From assembly GCA_016722505.1 (NCBI GenBank), contig JADKJH010000001.1, positions 1-64,000 of the forward strand: 64,000 nt of DNA. The letters are read 5' to 3'. The notes under the pieces were generated by a model. The model had not been told where the DNA came from, made no database searches, and worked only from the letters and a program-made list of their open reading frames with translations. The DNA comes from Holophagaceae bacterium (GTDB lineage Bacteria > Acidobacteriota > Holophagae > Holophagales > Holophagaceae). Of this stretch, positions 29,956-37,795 are shown in pieces; position 1 is the stretch's first letter; the number at the start of each line of letters is the position of its first letter. The position numbers and the translations under genes are program-made.

Positions 29956-30067
29956 TTCCCGATCGGGAAAATTATTTAATGATTTACATCTTGATGATTA
30001 AGTTGTCCCGATCGGGAAATAAAGTATTGGCTTCCATGCCAAGTGACTGATAATTACCCGTACGGGA
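29956..30067 (+). promoter_or_regulatory. hipBA operator: Three HipB operator-like palindromes
   Basis: Palindromes CCCGATCGGG (29958-29967), CCCGATCGGG (30007-30016) and CCCGTACGGG (30057-30066), all with TTCCC/GGGAA-type edges. Centres are 49 and 50 bases apart, close to five helical turns, and the last ends seven bases before the hipB ATG. HipB is known to bind several operators in its own promoter, so autorepression with DNA looping or cooperative binding fits. The remainder of 29729-29955 holds no gene I recognise. Confidence 0.78.
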
Positions 30068-30073
30068 AATATC

Positions 30074-30316
30074 ATGAGCCAACCCAACCTCGCTCCTGCT
30101 GATTTCGGCGAACTCATCCGTCGCACGCGCAAAGCCCAGGGTTTGCGCCAGGACGAATTGGCAGGTGCCGCAATGGTGGGACTGCGGTTCATTGTGGACC
30201 TGGAAGCCGGCAAGCCAACGGTCCAGCTTGGCAAGGTTCTGATGGTACTGGCCGCCCTGGGTTGTGCCATTTCCATCACGTCGCCCTCAGAGCCTAGTCT
30301 GGATGGCAAGGCATGA
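30074..30316 (+). CDS. hipB: HipB-type antitoxin and autorepressor
   Basis: 80 residues with an XRE-type helix-turn-helix: FGELIRRTRKAQGLRQDELAG, then AMVGLRFIVDLEAGKPTVQL. It would dimerise on the palindromes just upstream and hold HipA inactive. Its stop overlaps the hipA ATG by four bases, giving coupled synthesis of the pair. The C-terminus (ISITSPSEP) is a little longer than in E. coli-like HipB. Confidence 0.88.
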   Translation: MSQPNLAPADFGELIRRTRKAQGLRQDELAGAAMVGLRFIVDLEAGKPTVQLGKVLMVLAALGCAISITSPSEPSLDGKA

Positions 30317-31593
30317 AACGCGTTCTGGTGGTGTGGTGGGAAGGCAAATCCGTTGGAGAGTTGACCCAAGACGAGGGCGGGGATCTGGGTTTTTCCTACT
30401 CTGCAGACTGGCTTGGGGATGAAAGAACCCAAGCCATTTCCGCCTCCTTGCCCAAGCGCGCGGAGTCCTTTTCCCGGCGGGAATGCCGTCCCTTTTTCGG
30501 GGGCCTCCTTCCGGAGGAACGGCAGCGGGAAGCAGTCGCCCAAAGTCTAGGAGTCTCTCCTGCCAACGATTTCGCCCTATTGGACCGACTCGGTGGCGAC
30601 GTGGCGGGTGCCCTCCAGTTCCTGCACCCAGATGAACATCCTCCATCGCCATCAGGACTTTGGAAACCGCACCCACTGACGGACGAAGACCTAGTGAGGA
30701 TTCTCGATGCCCTGCCCAGGCGTCCTCTACTAGCGGGCGAGGGGGGCTTGCGTCTTTCTTTGGCCGGCGCCCAAGCCAAGGTTCCGGTCGTTCTTGAAAA
30801 AGGCGCCATGGCGCTACCGCTGCCTGAACAACCTACGACCCACATCCTGAAGCCAGCCATCCCGCGGTTTGAAGCCACCACGGAGAACGAAGCGTTTGCC
30901 ATGAAGTTGGCAGCCGCAGCCGGGTTGGACACAGCGGCGGTGGAACCCCGCATCGTGCGAACCCCCAGCGGCAAGGTTCTGACCCTGCTGTTGGTAGAGC
31001 GTTACGACCGGGCGCAGGACGCCATCCTCGGCGTGCGCCGTCTTCATCAGGAGGACTTTTGCCAAGCCCTCGGCGTTCCCACAGAGCGAAAGTACCAGAG
31101 CGAAGGCGGACCTTCCCTGAAGGAAGGCTTTTCGTTGCTCCGCCGCGTGTCGGCGCGCCCGGCTGCGGATGTGCTGAGATTGCTGGATGCCGTCATCTTC
31201 AACGCGGTCGTTGGCAACGCGGATGCCCACGCCAAGAACTTCTCAATTCTATACGGAAGCACCGGCCCCCGCCTTGCGCCGCTCTACGACCTGCTATCCA
31301 CGGTGATCTATCCGGAACTGTCGGCTAAATTCGCCATGAAGATTGGTGGACAGGCGAGGCTGGAGGACCTGCATGCGCAAGGGTGGTCCGACTTCGCGAA
31401 AGAGGCGGAATTGGGACTGCCGTTCGTGCGCCGCCGGATTGGCGAGTTGGCAACCAGGATTTCAGAGGTGGCAACAGCGACTTGCGAAGGGTTAGCAATC
31501 TCGGGCCTGGATTTCGCCGCGCTGGAGCGATTGTCTGGTCTCGTGCAGGAACGGGCTGAGGTATGCGCAGCAAGCCTCGCGAGGAAGGGGTAG
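30313..31593 (+). CDS. hipA: HipA-type Ser/Thr kinase toxin
   Basis: 426 residues. The N-terminal subdomain has FFGGLLPEERQR and LGGDVAGALQ. The kinase part has LSLAGAQAKVPV (phosphate-loop region), HILKPAI with the ATP lysine, NEAFAMKLA, VERYDR, the catalytic loop VVGNADAHAKNFSIL and PLYDLLST (DLxS metal-binding region). All key residues appear intact. HipA phosphorylates glutamyl-tRNA synthetase in E. coli, causing dormancy; the target here is not known. The pair sits between two parts of the lasso gene set and probably stabilises the island. Confidence 0.92.
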   Translation: MKRVLVVWWEGKSVGELTQDEGGDLGFSYSADWLGDERTQAISASLPKRAESFSRRECRPFFGGLLPEERQREAVAQSLGVSPANDFALLDRLGGDVAGALQFLHPDEHPPSPSGLWKPHPLTDEDLVRILDALPRRPLLAGEGGLRLSLAGAQAKVPVVLEKGAMALPLPEQPTTHILKPAIPRFEATTENEAFAMKLAAAAGLDTAAVEPRIVRTPSGKVLTLLLVERYDRAQDAILGVRRLHQEDFCQALGVPTERKYQSEGGPSLKEGFSLLRRVSARPAADVLRLLDAVIFNAVVGNADAHAKNFSILYGSTGPRLAPLYDLLSTVIYPELSAKFAMKIGGQARLEDLHAQGWSDFAKEAELGLPFVRRRIGELATRISEVATATCEGLAISGLDFAALERLSGLVQERAEVCAASLARKG

Positions 31594-32245
31594 AGCCACC
31601 ACAGGCAAAAATGTGCCAGGGCCCCTCGGAGCCGCCCAGTGTAAAAAATCCGTAGCTGTAGTTAATCACCCTCTTGCGCTCTTGCGATTCGTGGCCCATA
31701 GGCTACTGACATGCACGAGGGGGGCCACCCGGTCGCTTCGCTTCCTCTGCGTCCCCCTCGTGCTCCCCACGTGGTCTCCGGGCAAAGCCTGGAGGCGACG
31801 TCACGGGGTGAGGGAAGGGCCGCGAAATCTCTTTGCCACACCAGCGCTTTGGCGACCAGGAGACTCATCATGGGCCAGCCTCGCGGATGGAATTCAAGCG
31901 GCCCGGCGACGGGCTCGCGCCAAGGTGTGATCCGCGCCGGGCCGCCTGAATTCGCGGGCCCAGAGGCCCGCGGGCGCTGCGCGCCCCCGCGAAGCGATAC
32001 CGGGTTGAATTCACTTTTCGCGGCCCTTCGCCAGAGCGCAGCGGCTTCGCGGCCCTTCGCGGGCATGCTTCCTCGGCTGAGATTGGGGGATAATCAGGTC
32101 GGATTTATTAAGGGGAGCGTCGTGGTCATCCTGCTTGCTGGGGGCGATAAAAAATCTCACTCACTTTACCGAGCGTTGTCCCCGGATGGGAATCCTGAAA
32201 TGGCGACCTTTCTCAAAGTGGTCCATACCCTGAGCATATCCCTGC
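31594..32245. other. Intergenic region with palindromic repeats, no gene
   Basis: No convincing coding sequence. Holds one copy of a 77-base repeat (listed separately), and GC-rich inverted segments between 31890 and 32070, for example GGGCCCAGAGGCCC and repeats of TTCGCGGCCCTTCGC. On the minus strand near 31600-31650 the translation GGSEGPWH recalls LGSEGPWH of the cyclase at 29.5 kb, a possible scrap of a related gene. Confidence 0.5.
31716..31792 (+). repeat. 77-base dispersed repeat, copy 1
   Basis: Begins CGAGGGGGGCC and contains TCGCTTCGCTT, CTCTGCGTCCCCCTCGTG and CTCCGGGCA. The same sequence recurs in inverted orientation at 33777-33853, with roughly nine of ten bases alike by eye. 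The two copies bracket the YkgJ-like gene and B1/B2. Confidence 0.8.
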
Positions 32246-32875
32246 ATGCGACAACGACGAGTTGAGCTGGTGGAACAGGTTGAGCCGGTGGAACCAAGCA
32301 TCTGCATAGACTGCAGCATGTGCTGCGACGGAACGATGTATCGAACCGTGGACATTGAAGCGGGCGAGGATATCGCACCCTTGCAGGCAGCAGCCGTGGC
32401 ATTCACGGTGGAAGCTGAATTGACATCATTTCTCCAGCCCTGTTCGGCCTTCTGCCATGGAAGCTGCTCAATTTACGACGGTCGTCCCTCGGTTTGTCGA
32501 AAGTATCGCTGTGCTTTGCTGCGCCGTGTCGATGCGGGCGAGGTCGCCTATGACGAGGCGCGGAAACTGATCGCCAACGCCACCGCCATTCGTGATCGGG
32601 TCCGGCATGAATTGGAACGGTTGGTGCAGCCGCAGGAGCCCTTGGCTCTTGACGGGCTATACAAGCCGATGTTCGCTCGCTGGGAATCCGCGACGGATCG
32701 AGCCGCCATGAAGAAGGCTCAGAGCAGACTAATACTCGATATCACAGCCTTGCGCGTCCTGCTATCCCGCTATTTCGAGCCGAGGGATTCCGAATCCCAC
32801 AAGGCCGAAGAAACCAAGAATTTAGCCACCAAATTTATAGATTTTCACGTTATAGATTTTCACGGACAAAGATAG
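32246..32875 (+). CDS. YkgJ-family cysteine-cluster protein
   Basis: 209 residues. Two cysteine clusters define the family: CIDCSMCCDG near residue 20 and CHGSCSIYDGRPSVCRKYRC near residue 70, giving a likely zinc or iron-sulphur site. The start has a small internal repeat (VELVEQVEPVEP). The last ~15 residues (FIDFHVIDFHG) come from a DNA repeat of the type CACGTTATAGATTTTCACG, so the original C-terminus may have been replaced. YkgJ-like proteins occur with peptide-modifying clusters, but a role here is inferred only from position, convergent with B1. Confidence 0.78.
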   Translation: MRQRRVELVEQVEPVEPSICIDCSMCCDGTMYRTVDIEAGEDIAPLQAAAVAFTVEAELTSFLQPCSAFCHGSCSIYDGRPSVCRKYRCALLRRVDAGEVAYDEARKLIANATAIRDRVRHELERLVQPQEPLALDGLYKPMFARWESATDRAAMKKAQSRLILDITALRVLLSRYFEPRDSESHKAEETKNLATKFIDFHVIDFHGQR

Positions 32876-32892
32876 AGAACAGAGATCATAGA

Positions 32893-33174
32893 TCAGTGGG
32901 CTGCGAGCTGTGTTTCCAGTGTGGCGAGGAACGCAGTGACATCTGCTTCGGCCTGCGGTGCCTCGACTTCGAATTCGGACACCAGGCGCGAGATGAGTTC
33001 GGTCGAATCCACTACACCGCCGAGCAGGGCAGACACAATGAATTCACTGGTTTCGTTCAGGGTGAGCACCTGCTCTCCCTCGATATCCAGGATCACACCC
33101 GTACCATCGGCAAGGGATGTGTGGGAGAACCGATCAGAATTAAGCGTGGCGGTAAGTACGTCCAAATCGGTCAT
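32893..33174 (-). CDS. PqqD-like leader-binding protein (B1), cluster 1
   Basis: 93 residues with the PqqD/RRE fold pattern: VILDIEGEQVLTLNETSEFIVSALL followed by a C-terminal helical half. B1 proteins bind the YxxP leader motif of lasso precursors and present it to B2 and C. It starts immediately after the TGA of a short ORF and 152 bases downstream of B2. In this set the order B2 then B1 is the reverse of cluster 2. Confidence 0.8.
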   Translation of the reverse strand: MTDLDVLTATLNSDRFSHTSLADGTGVILDIEGEQVLTLNETSEFIVSALLGGVVDSTELISRLVSEFEVEAPQAEADVTAFLATLETQLAAH

Positions 33175-33348
33175 TCATGGCTCCATGGGGATCACATCTG
33201 GAAAGGGCAGCTTGGCGATGCAAACGGTGTATTTGGTGGCATCTGATTGGAGATCAAGAGAATCAAGGATCAGGGATTGTACCCTTAATGCAGGTCCGAC
33301 CTTGATCCGGGGGGAGTGGTTCGGGCTACTGCGTCCCTCTTTTCCCAT
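33175..33348 (-). CDS. Small ORF between B2 and B1, unknown
   Basis: 57 residues ending with TGA directly abutting the B1 ATG. It overlaps the end of B2 by 23 bases in another frame. The C-terminal part has KYTVCIAKLPFP; there is no YxxP leader motif, so I do not call it a precursor. It might be translated for coupling only. Confidence 0.25.
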   Translation of the reverse strand: MGKEGRSSPNHSPRIKVGPALRVQSLILDSLDLQSDATKYTVCIAKLPFPDVIPMEP

Positions 33349-33994
33349 CGAAGGCGACGTGGGATAGGTTGGGTTGATTTAGCGCAACACCCCCCAACTC
33401 CACCCAGGCATGGCCATCCATTACGCCGTCTTGGCTGCGCATGCCGATCTTCAGCTCCGGCGCGAAGCCGCGGCGCCGTAGCAGCCAGTAGACCATCAAG
33501 GCTTGCCGCAGACAGGTCACGGAGATGGGTCCGCGACGCCCGGCGATCTCCGCCAGTTCCGCCAACCGCTCAGCGGAACGCAGGGCATCGGGATCAAGGT
33601 CACGGACTGCAGCGTTGTGGGATAACCGTTCCAGCCAGCGTTGGGTACGGAACACGCCAAACACGCGCAGCGTAGCCGCAATCATAGGTAGGCCGACCAT
33701 GAGCCCCAGCAATAGCCGCCGCTCCCTCCAGTCCAGCGCCAACCAACGAGCATAGGCACGACCTGAGACGCGGTGTCCGGGCTCTGCCCGGACACCGCGT
33801 GGGGAGCACGAGGGGGACGCAGAGAAAGCGAAGCGATCGGGCGGTCCCCCTCGTTCAGGACAGTTCACCTGGCCCTGGTCTGCGGCAGTTGGATCGGGGC
33901 CAGGTTGCTGATTGTTCATTGAACCTTCACCCATCCCGTTTCCCTTGATACAGCATAAGTTTACCGAATCGGAGACTTCTTGATCCACACTCAA
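33326..33994 (-). CDS. Transglutaminase-like leader peptidase (B2), cluster 1
   Basis: The conserved part is the last ~140 residues: WRERRLLLGLMVGLP, the catalytic cysteine in TCLRQALMVYW and histidine in DGHAWVELGG, the pattern of lasso B2 proteases. Family members begin close to WRERR, but this frame extends about 80 residues upstream with sequence (RFAFSASPSCSPRG) that is the translation of a dispersed repeat. The true start may be TTG at 33742, or the native 5' end may have been overwritten. B2 would cut the leader off precursor A1. Confidence 0.7.
   Translation of the reverse strand: MSVDQEVSDSVNLCCIKGNGMGEGSMNNQQPGPDPTAADQGQVNCPERGGPPDRFAFSASPSCSPRGVRAEPGHRVSGRAYARWLALDWRERRLLLGLMVGLPMIAATLRVFGVFRTQRWLERLSHNAAVRDLDPDALRSAERLAELAEIAGRRGPISVTCLRQALMVYWLLRRRGFAPELKIGMRSQDGVMDGHAWVELGGVALNQPNLSHVAFDGKRGTQ
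33777..33853 (-). repeat. 77-base dispersed repeat, copy 2, with hairpin
   Basis: Inverted counterpart of 31716-31792. At its edge a perfect hairpin GCGGTGTCCGGGC-TCT-GCCCGGACACCGC occupies 33770-33798. It lies inside the reading frame of B2, upstream of the conserved domain. Confidence 0.8.
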
Positions 33995-34252
33995 ACACGG
34001 CTTCTGCTGCCTTGCGAACCAGCATCCTAAATTATGGGTGTAGAGTGGATAAGCCTCTAGACCTCTCGCTCCATGAGACGCGGTTAGGCAATTTATTCAT
34101 GTAAAATTCATCTCGAAATTTCGCATTTTCCCTTGTAAGTAATGAGAACTCTACCTAGATTACTGTAGGCTTATTTTAGCCCGCGGTTCCTTCCTTCAAG
34201 GATTCCGCTGGGTTCAGGATTCTGCCTCGACACTATCCATGGAGGTTCCTCT
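33995..34252. other. Intergenic, no gene
   Basis: AT-richer stretch between B2 (minus) and the BNR gene (plus), presumably containing their divergent promoters. TCCATGGAGG lies just before the BNR start as a ribosome-binding site. No other structure identified. Confidence 0.4.
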
Positions 34253-35359
34253 ATGTGTTCAAACACATCCTCATTCGTCCGCAGGGTGAGCATCTTTTTG
34301 GCGACCTGCGCCCTCTCCAGCACGTTGTCGGCTCAAATTAGCGTTGGCGACCTTGGCGGGGGGGGCATTCGCGCGAAAGCGCCTGTTAAGGACGACCCCA
34401 CCGGGCGCAGGGCCGCCATGCGCGAGTGGTATGGCGACTACACGCCCGAGTACCGCCAGTTCCTCATGGAAGCCGCCAGGCGGGAACGAGAGCGCTGGGG
34501 TTCGCTGATCCCAGGAAATCGTCTCTACCAACCGGTTCGGGCGGCGGGGAATCATTGGACGAACATTGGGCCTACTAATGCGACGTTTCAGATAAACGGT
34601 GGGACCAACATCAACGAGCGTGACTCAGGTCGTGTAGCGGCCCTTGTCATCCATCCGACGGACAACAACACGATCTACAACGCCACATCCGGAGGCGGGG
34701 TCTGGAAGACCACGGATGGCGGCATCAACTGGACACCGATCACCGAAGCCATTGGAAGCCTGTCTGTCGGTGATCTGGCCATGGACCCGGCCAATCCCAA
34801 CACCCTTTACATGGGACTGGGCGATTCCTTTGACGGAACGGGCGTGGGCATGTTCAAGACCATTGATGGTGGCGCCAACTGGACCGGCCCGGTCTTTCTT
34901 GGGAATTCCACCGCCATCAATGCCGTGAGCGTGTCACCCACCGACCCCAATGTGGTATTGGCGGGCACGAATGCAGGCCTGTTCCGCTCCGCCAATGCCA
35001 ATGGCGGCCTTGGCGGGGGCTCCTTCAGCCCCATCACCCTCGGATCGCTGGTGGATCCCCTTTGCTGGTCCCTGGTCCATGCCGGGGGCACCAATTGGGT
35101 CATCAGCGTGACCACGGGAACTATCCCCGGCTACACCATACCGAATGGCGTCAAACTCTTCTACAGCAGCGATGATGGGTTGACGTGGACAGCCCCCACT
35201 GGTTTTGCCGCCACTGGTGGACGCACCACGCTGGCCTCGGCCCCCAGCAACCGCGCCATCGTCTATGCCATGGTCGCCAGCGATATCCTCACCGACACCC
35301 AAAACGGTACGGATTTAATGCAACTTTACCGTTCCTCCGACGCTGGCCATACCTGGATC
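34253..35359 (+). pseudogene. Secreted BNR/Asp-box repeat protein truncated by an IS
   Basis: About 369 native residues up to the IS boundary. Signal peptide IFLATCALSSTLSAQ, then beta-propeller repeats with Asp boxes: TTDGGINW, TIDGGANW, SSDDGLTW and SSDAGHTW. Such proteins are extracellular sialidase- or Vps10-like propellers, usually 700-1000 residues, so at least half is missing. The frame runs 39 bases into the IS3 element before a stop. The remaining part is not found beyond the IS. Confidence 0.8.
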
Positions 35360-35426
35360 TGGTCTTCCCCCAAATCTGAGAACCAAATGAAAGGTTAGGG
35401 TTCATCCTTTTCAAGGAGAACCCTGA

Positions 35427-35696
35427 ATGCGAAAAAGCAAATTGAGCGACGAGCAGATCATGGCGTTGTTGAGGGAGGCTGAGCGGGGCGAGAAGCCCAT
35501 CGCGCAGTTGGCCCGGGAGCATGGTGTGACTGAGCAATCGGTCTATCGCTGGCGGCGGAAGTTCGGCGGGAGCACGGTGCCGGATGTGCGGCGGCTGAAG
35601 CAACTGGAGAAGGAGAACGGACGCCTGTTGCGGCTGCTGGGACAGCGGGATGTAGAGATTGACGCGATGAAGGAATTGATCGCAAAAAAATGGTGA
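35427..35696 (+). CDS. IS3 OrfA (helix-turn-helix transposase subunit)
   Basis: 89 residues: HTH_Tnp_1 domain (LSDEQIMALLREAERGE, LAREHGVTEQSVYRWRRKFG) followed by a leucine-zipper-like helix. It ends in an A-rich GCAAAAAAATGG, a likely -1 slippage site that makes the OrfAB fusion, the active IS3 transposase. OrfB starts inside this site. Confidence 0.9.
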   Translation: MRKSKLSDEQIMALLREAERGEKPIAQLAREHGVTEQSVYRWRRKFGGSTVPDVRRLKQLEKENGRLLRLLGQRDVEIDAMKELIAKKW

Positions 35697-36391
35697 GCGC
35701 TTCGCAGAAACGAGAAGGGGCAAGGATGCTGAAGGCGTGGCGGATTTCCGAAAGGCGGATCGCATCGCTCGTGGGCATTTCACGGTCGGGCCAGCGATAC
35801 GTGGTCCGGCCGAAGCCTCAGGATCATCTGACGGAGCGCGTGAAAGCACTGAGCCTGGAACATCCGCGGTACGGGCAACCCCGCATATGGGCGTTGCTGC
35901 GGCGCAGCGGGATCGTCGTGAATCACAAAGCTCTGGCGCGGCTCTGGCAGAAGCTTGGGTTGCAGCTCAACCGGCGTCCGAGGCGGAAAAGATCCGTACG
36001 GGGAACGGCGTGCCCCCAGAAGGCAGAGCGTCCAAACCACGTGTGGACCTACGATTTCGTATTCGCGTGGACGATTGGCGGGATGTCGTTGAAGTTCCTG
36101 ACACTGGAGGACGAGTACACGCGGGAATCGCTCGCGATTGAGGTGGGGCGCAGTTTTAAAGCGCTTCATGTGAAGGAGGTGTTGACCCGCGTGATCGCTG
36201 AGCGAGGGGCACCGGAGTTCATCCGCAGCGACAATGGCCCTGAGTTCATCGCCCATGAAGTCACCCTCTGGCTCGAAAGCCAGCGCATCGGGGTGCGCCA
36301 TATCGCGCCCGGAAAGCCTTGGCAGAACGGCTTCGCTGAGAGTTTTAACGCCCGCTTCCGGGACGAATGCCTGGAGATGGAGCTTCCATAG
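35690..36391 (+). CDS. IS3 OrfB, DDE transposase (frameshifted near the end)
   Basis: 233 residues to the stop. HTH_21-like start, then rve integrase core with the catalytic triad visible: WTYDFVF, SDNGPEF and FAESFN 35 residues later. The frame breaks after RDECLEMEL. The expected remainder (FHSLEEAGVIAHAFRRKYN, then PHSSLG) follows in another frame to about 36530. The DDE residues are before the break, but the lost C-terminus probably inactivates it unless the indel is a sequencing error. Confidence 0.85.
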   Translation: MVSASQKREGARMLKAWRISERRIASLVGISRSGQRYVVRPKPQDHLTERVKALSLEHPRYGQPRIWALLRRSGIVVNHKALARLWQKLGLQLNRRPRRKRSVRGTACPQKAERPNHVWTYDFVFAWTIGGMSLKFLTLEDEYTRESLAIEVGRSFKALHVKEVLTRVIAERGAPEFIRSDNGPEFIAHEVTLWLESQRIGVRHIAPGKPWQNGFAESFNARFRDECLEMELP

Positions 36392-36774
36392 CCTGGAAGA
36401 AGCGGGCGTCATCGCCCACGCTTTCCGGCGGAAATACAACGGTGAGCATCCGCATTCCTCGCTTGGCTTTCCTACGCCCAACGAATTTGCCGCCATCTGC
36501 ACCACAGGGGCGCTGCCCCGAACCCCGGGATTTGACGCCTTGGGCCACCCCCGGTGCCACAAGAAAAAGGGCCAGCCAGAGCCAGCCCCCACCGTGCGGT
36601 GGCCCTGGATCGGCGCTCGGGTCGCTTCCCAGCGTTGCCCTATCCTCCGTCCAGATGCTGGAGACGCTACCATGATTCCGGGCCGAACCCCGCGCCAGGC
36701 CTTCTTTAACAACCCCAACCCACGGACCCTAACTTATCCCGTGGTCCTCAAATTGGGGGAAGACCAGATCAGCC

Positions 36775-37407
36775 ATGGGTGCCTTGCTTTACCAGCGGGG
36801 AATTTTTCCTCTCCATGGCAGCGCTGTGGCAACCCCTTGGGGAGGGATGATCTTCGTGGGACCTTCAGGCATAGGTAAGTCGACGCTGGCTGCCCATTTC
36901 CACCGTGCCGGCTACCGGTTGGTCGCCGATGATGTCTGCGCCATCACACGAGATGCCACTGGGCGGCTGCAGGTGCTCCCGTCCTTTCCCCAATTGCGGC
37001 TGAAGATGGACGCGACAATCAGGCTCTTTGGTGAAGATGCATCGCCGCCTCCTTCCCATTTCGATGTGGACAAATTCGTCCTTCCTCTCGCTGAAGGCCA
37101 TGCTTCCGCAGCAGTGCCCCTGGGCGCGGTGCATGTGTTGAAGGATACAGACGGCGGGGATCCTTTCCTGACTCCGATCCGTGGCTTCGAGAGCATTCGA
37201 GCTCTGGCCGACAATTTGTACCGCCCCCACTTCCTGCCAGGGCTGCAGACTCGCGGAGAGGTGTTGCGACTGGCGGGAGAGATCGCCCAAGCTGCGGAGG
37301 TCCTCCAGCTATCCCGGCACCGGGACCCAGCCCAACTCGACAGGTTGGTTCTTTGGCTTGAACAGGAGTGGAAAGAGCGGCCCCACTCTTGGCCAGATGC
37401 GAGCTAA
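36775..37407 (+). CDS. HPr kinase-like protein, N-terminally truncated (lasso-cluster kinase), cluster 2
   Basis: 210 residues with LLYQRGIFPLHGSAVA, Walker A FVGPSGIGKST near residue 28, GYRLVADDVCAI and a C-terminal helical tail. Relatives carry about 80-90 residues before the LHGSAVA segment; here these are missing and the IS3 boundary lies only 8 bases upstream. So the gene has lost its 5' end, and ATG 36775 may be just a surviving internal methionine. Role: phosphorylating the precursor tail in related pathways. The 103 bases to B1 contain no precursor that fits. Confidence 0.7.
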   Translation: MGALLYQRGIFPLHGSAVATPWGGMIFVGPSGIGKSTLAAHFHRAGYRLVADDVCAITRDATGRLQVLPSFPQLRLKMDATIRLFGEDASPPPSHFDVDKFVLPLAEGHASAAVPLGAVHVLKDTDGGDPFLTPIRGFESIRALADNLYRPHFLPGLQTRGEVLRLAGEIAQAAEVLQLSRHRDPAQLDRLVLWLEQEWKERPHSWPDAS

Positions 37408-37510
37408 GCTGTGCAATCTGGAACGTCTTGTTGCGGCTCCTTACACAAGCCCGCGACAGCAATGAGCCAGTTGTTCTACCACAACCGACAAGCCACTTAC
37501 GGAACACTGA

Positions 37511-37795
37511 ATGATGCCCCTGCGTCCCGAATCCCTCTTGACCCGGGCAATTGAACCGCTCTCCACGGATCTGGGCAATGAGACTGTGCTCATGAGCATC
37601 GAATCCGGGAGCTACTACGGTCTGGAGGGTACGGCCCAGCGGATCTGGATTCTATTGGCCACTCCTCGGTCTCTGCTCGACCTGGGCATCTGCTTGGCGA
37701 ATGAGTACAAGGTGTCCCCCGAACAGTGCGTGAAGGACATCCTGCCCTTCATCGAGCAACTGCGGGCGGAAGGGCTACTGGCCGCCGATCCCTGA
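37511..37795 (+). CDS. PqqD-like leader-binding protein (B1), cluster 2
   Basis: 94 residues with the B1 pattern VLMSIESGSYYGLEGTAQR and IWILL, then a helical half ending LRAEGLLAADP. It recognises the precursor leader and hands it to B2 and C. The stop overlaps the B2 start as TGATG. The alternate ATG at 37514 is possible. This is a clearer lasso B1 than the copy at 33 kb because the YYGLEGTA core is nearly canonical. Confidence 0.88.
   Translation: MMPLRPESLLTRAIEPLSTDLGNETVLMSIESGSYYGLEGTAQRIWILLATPRSLLDLGICLANEYKVSPEQCVKDILPFIEQLRAEGLLAADP

Larger units (their letters stand above)
35360..36766 (+). mobile_element. IS3-family insertion sequence (IS407-like), 1407 bp
   Basis: Ends are TGGTCTTCCCCCAA and its reverse complement. 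Imperfect inverted repeats continue for about 44 bases (TTAGGGTTC versus TTAGGGTCCG at the inner end). A 4-base direct repeat GATC flanks it (35356-35359 and 36767-36770). It encodes OrfA and OrfB. The TG...CA termini and 4-base duplication fit the IS407 subgroup of IS3 by established knowledge. Confidence 0.9.

Noticed and set aside
33175..33348. 57-aa ORF between B2 and B1 as a lasso precursor
   Set aside because: No YxxP motif and no Gly/Ala start with Asp/Glu at 7-9; kept only as a low-confidence small ORF.
37461..37553. 30-aa ORF before B1 (MSQLFYHNRQATYG...) as a lasso precursor
   Set aside because: It overlaps the B1 start, lacks a YxxP leader motif, and the only acidic residue is at position 5 of any plausible core, too close for a 7-9 residue ring.
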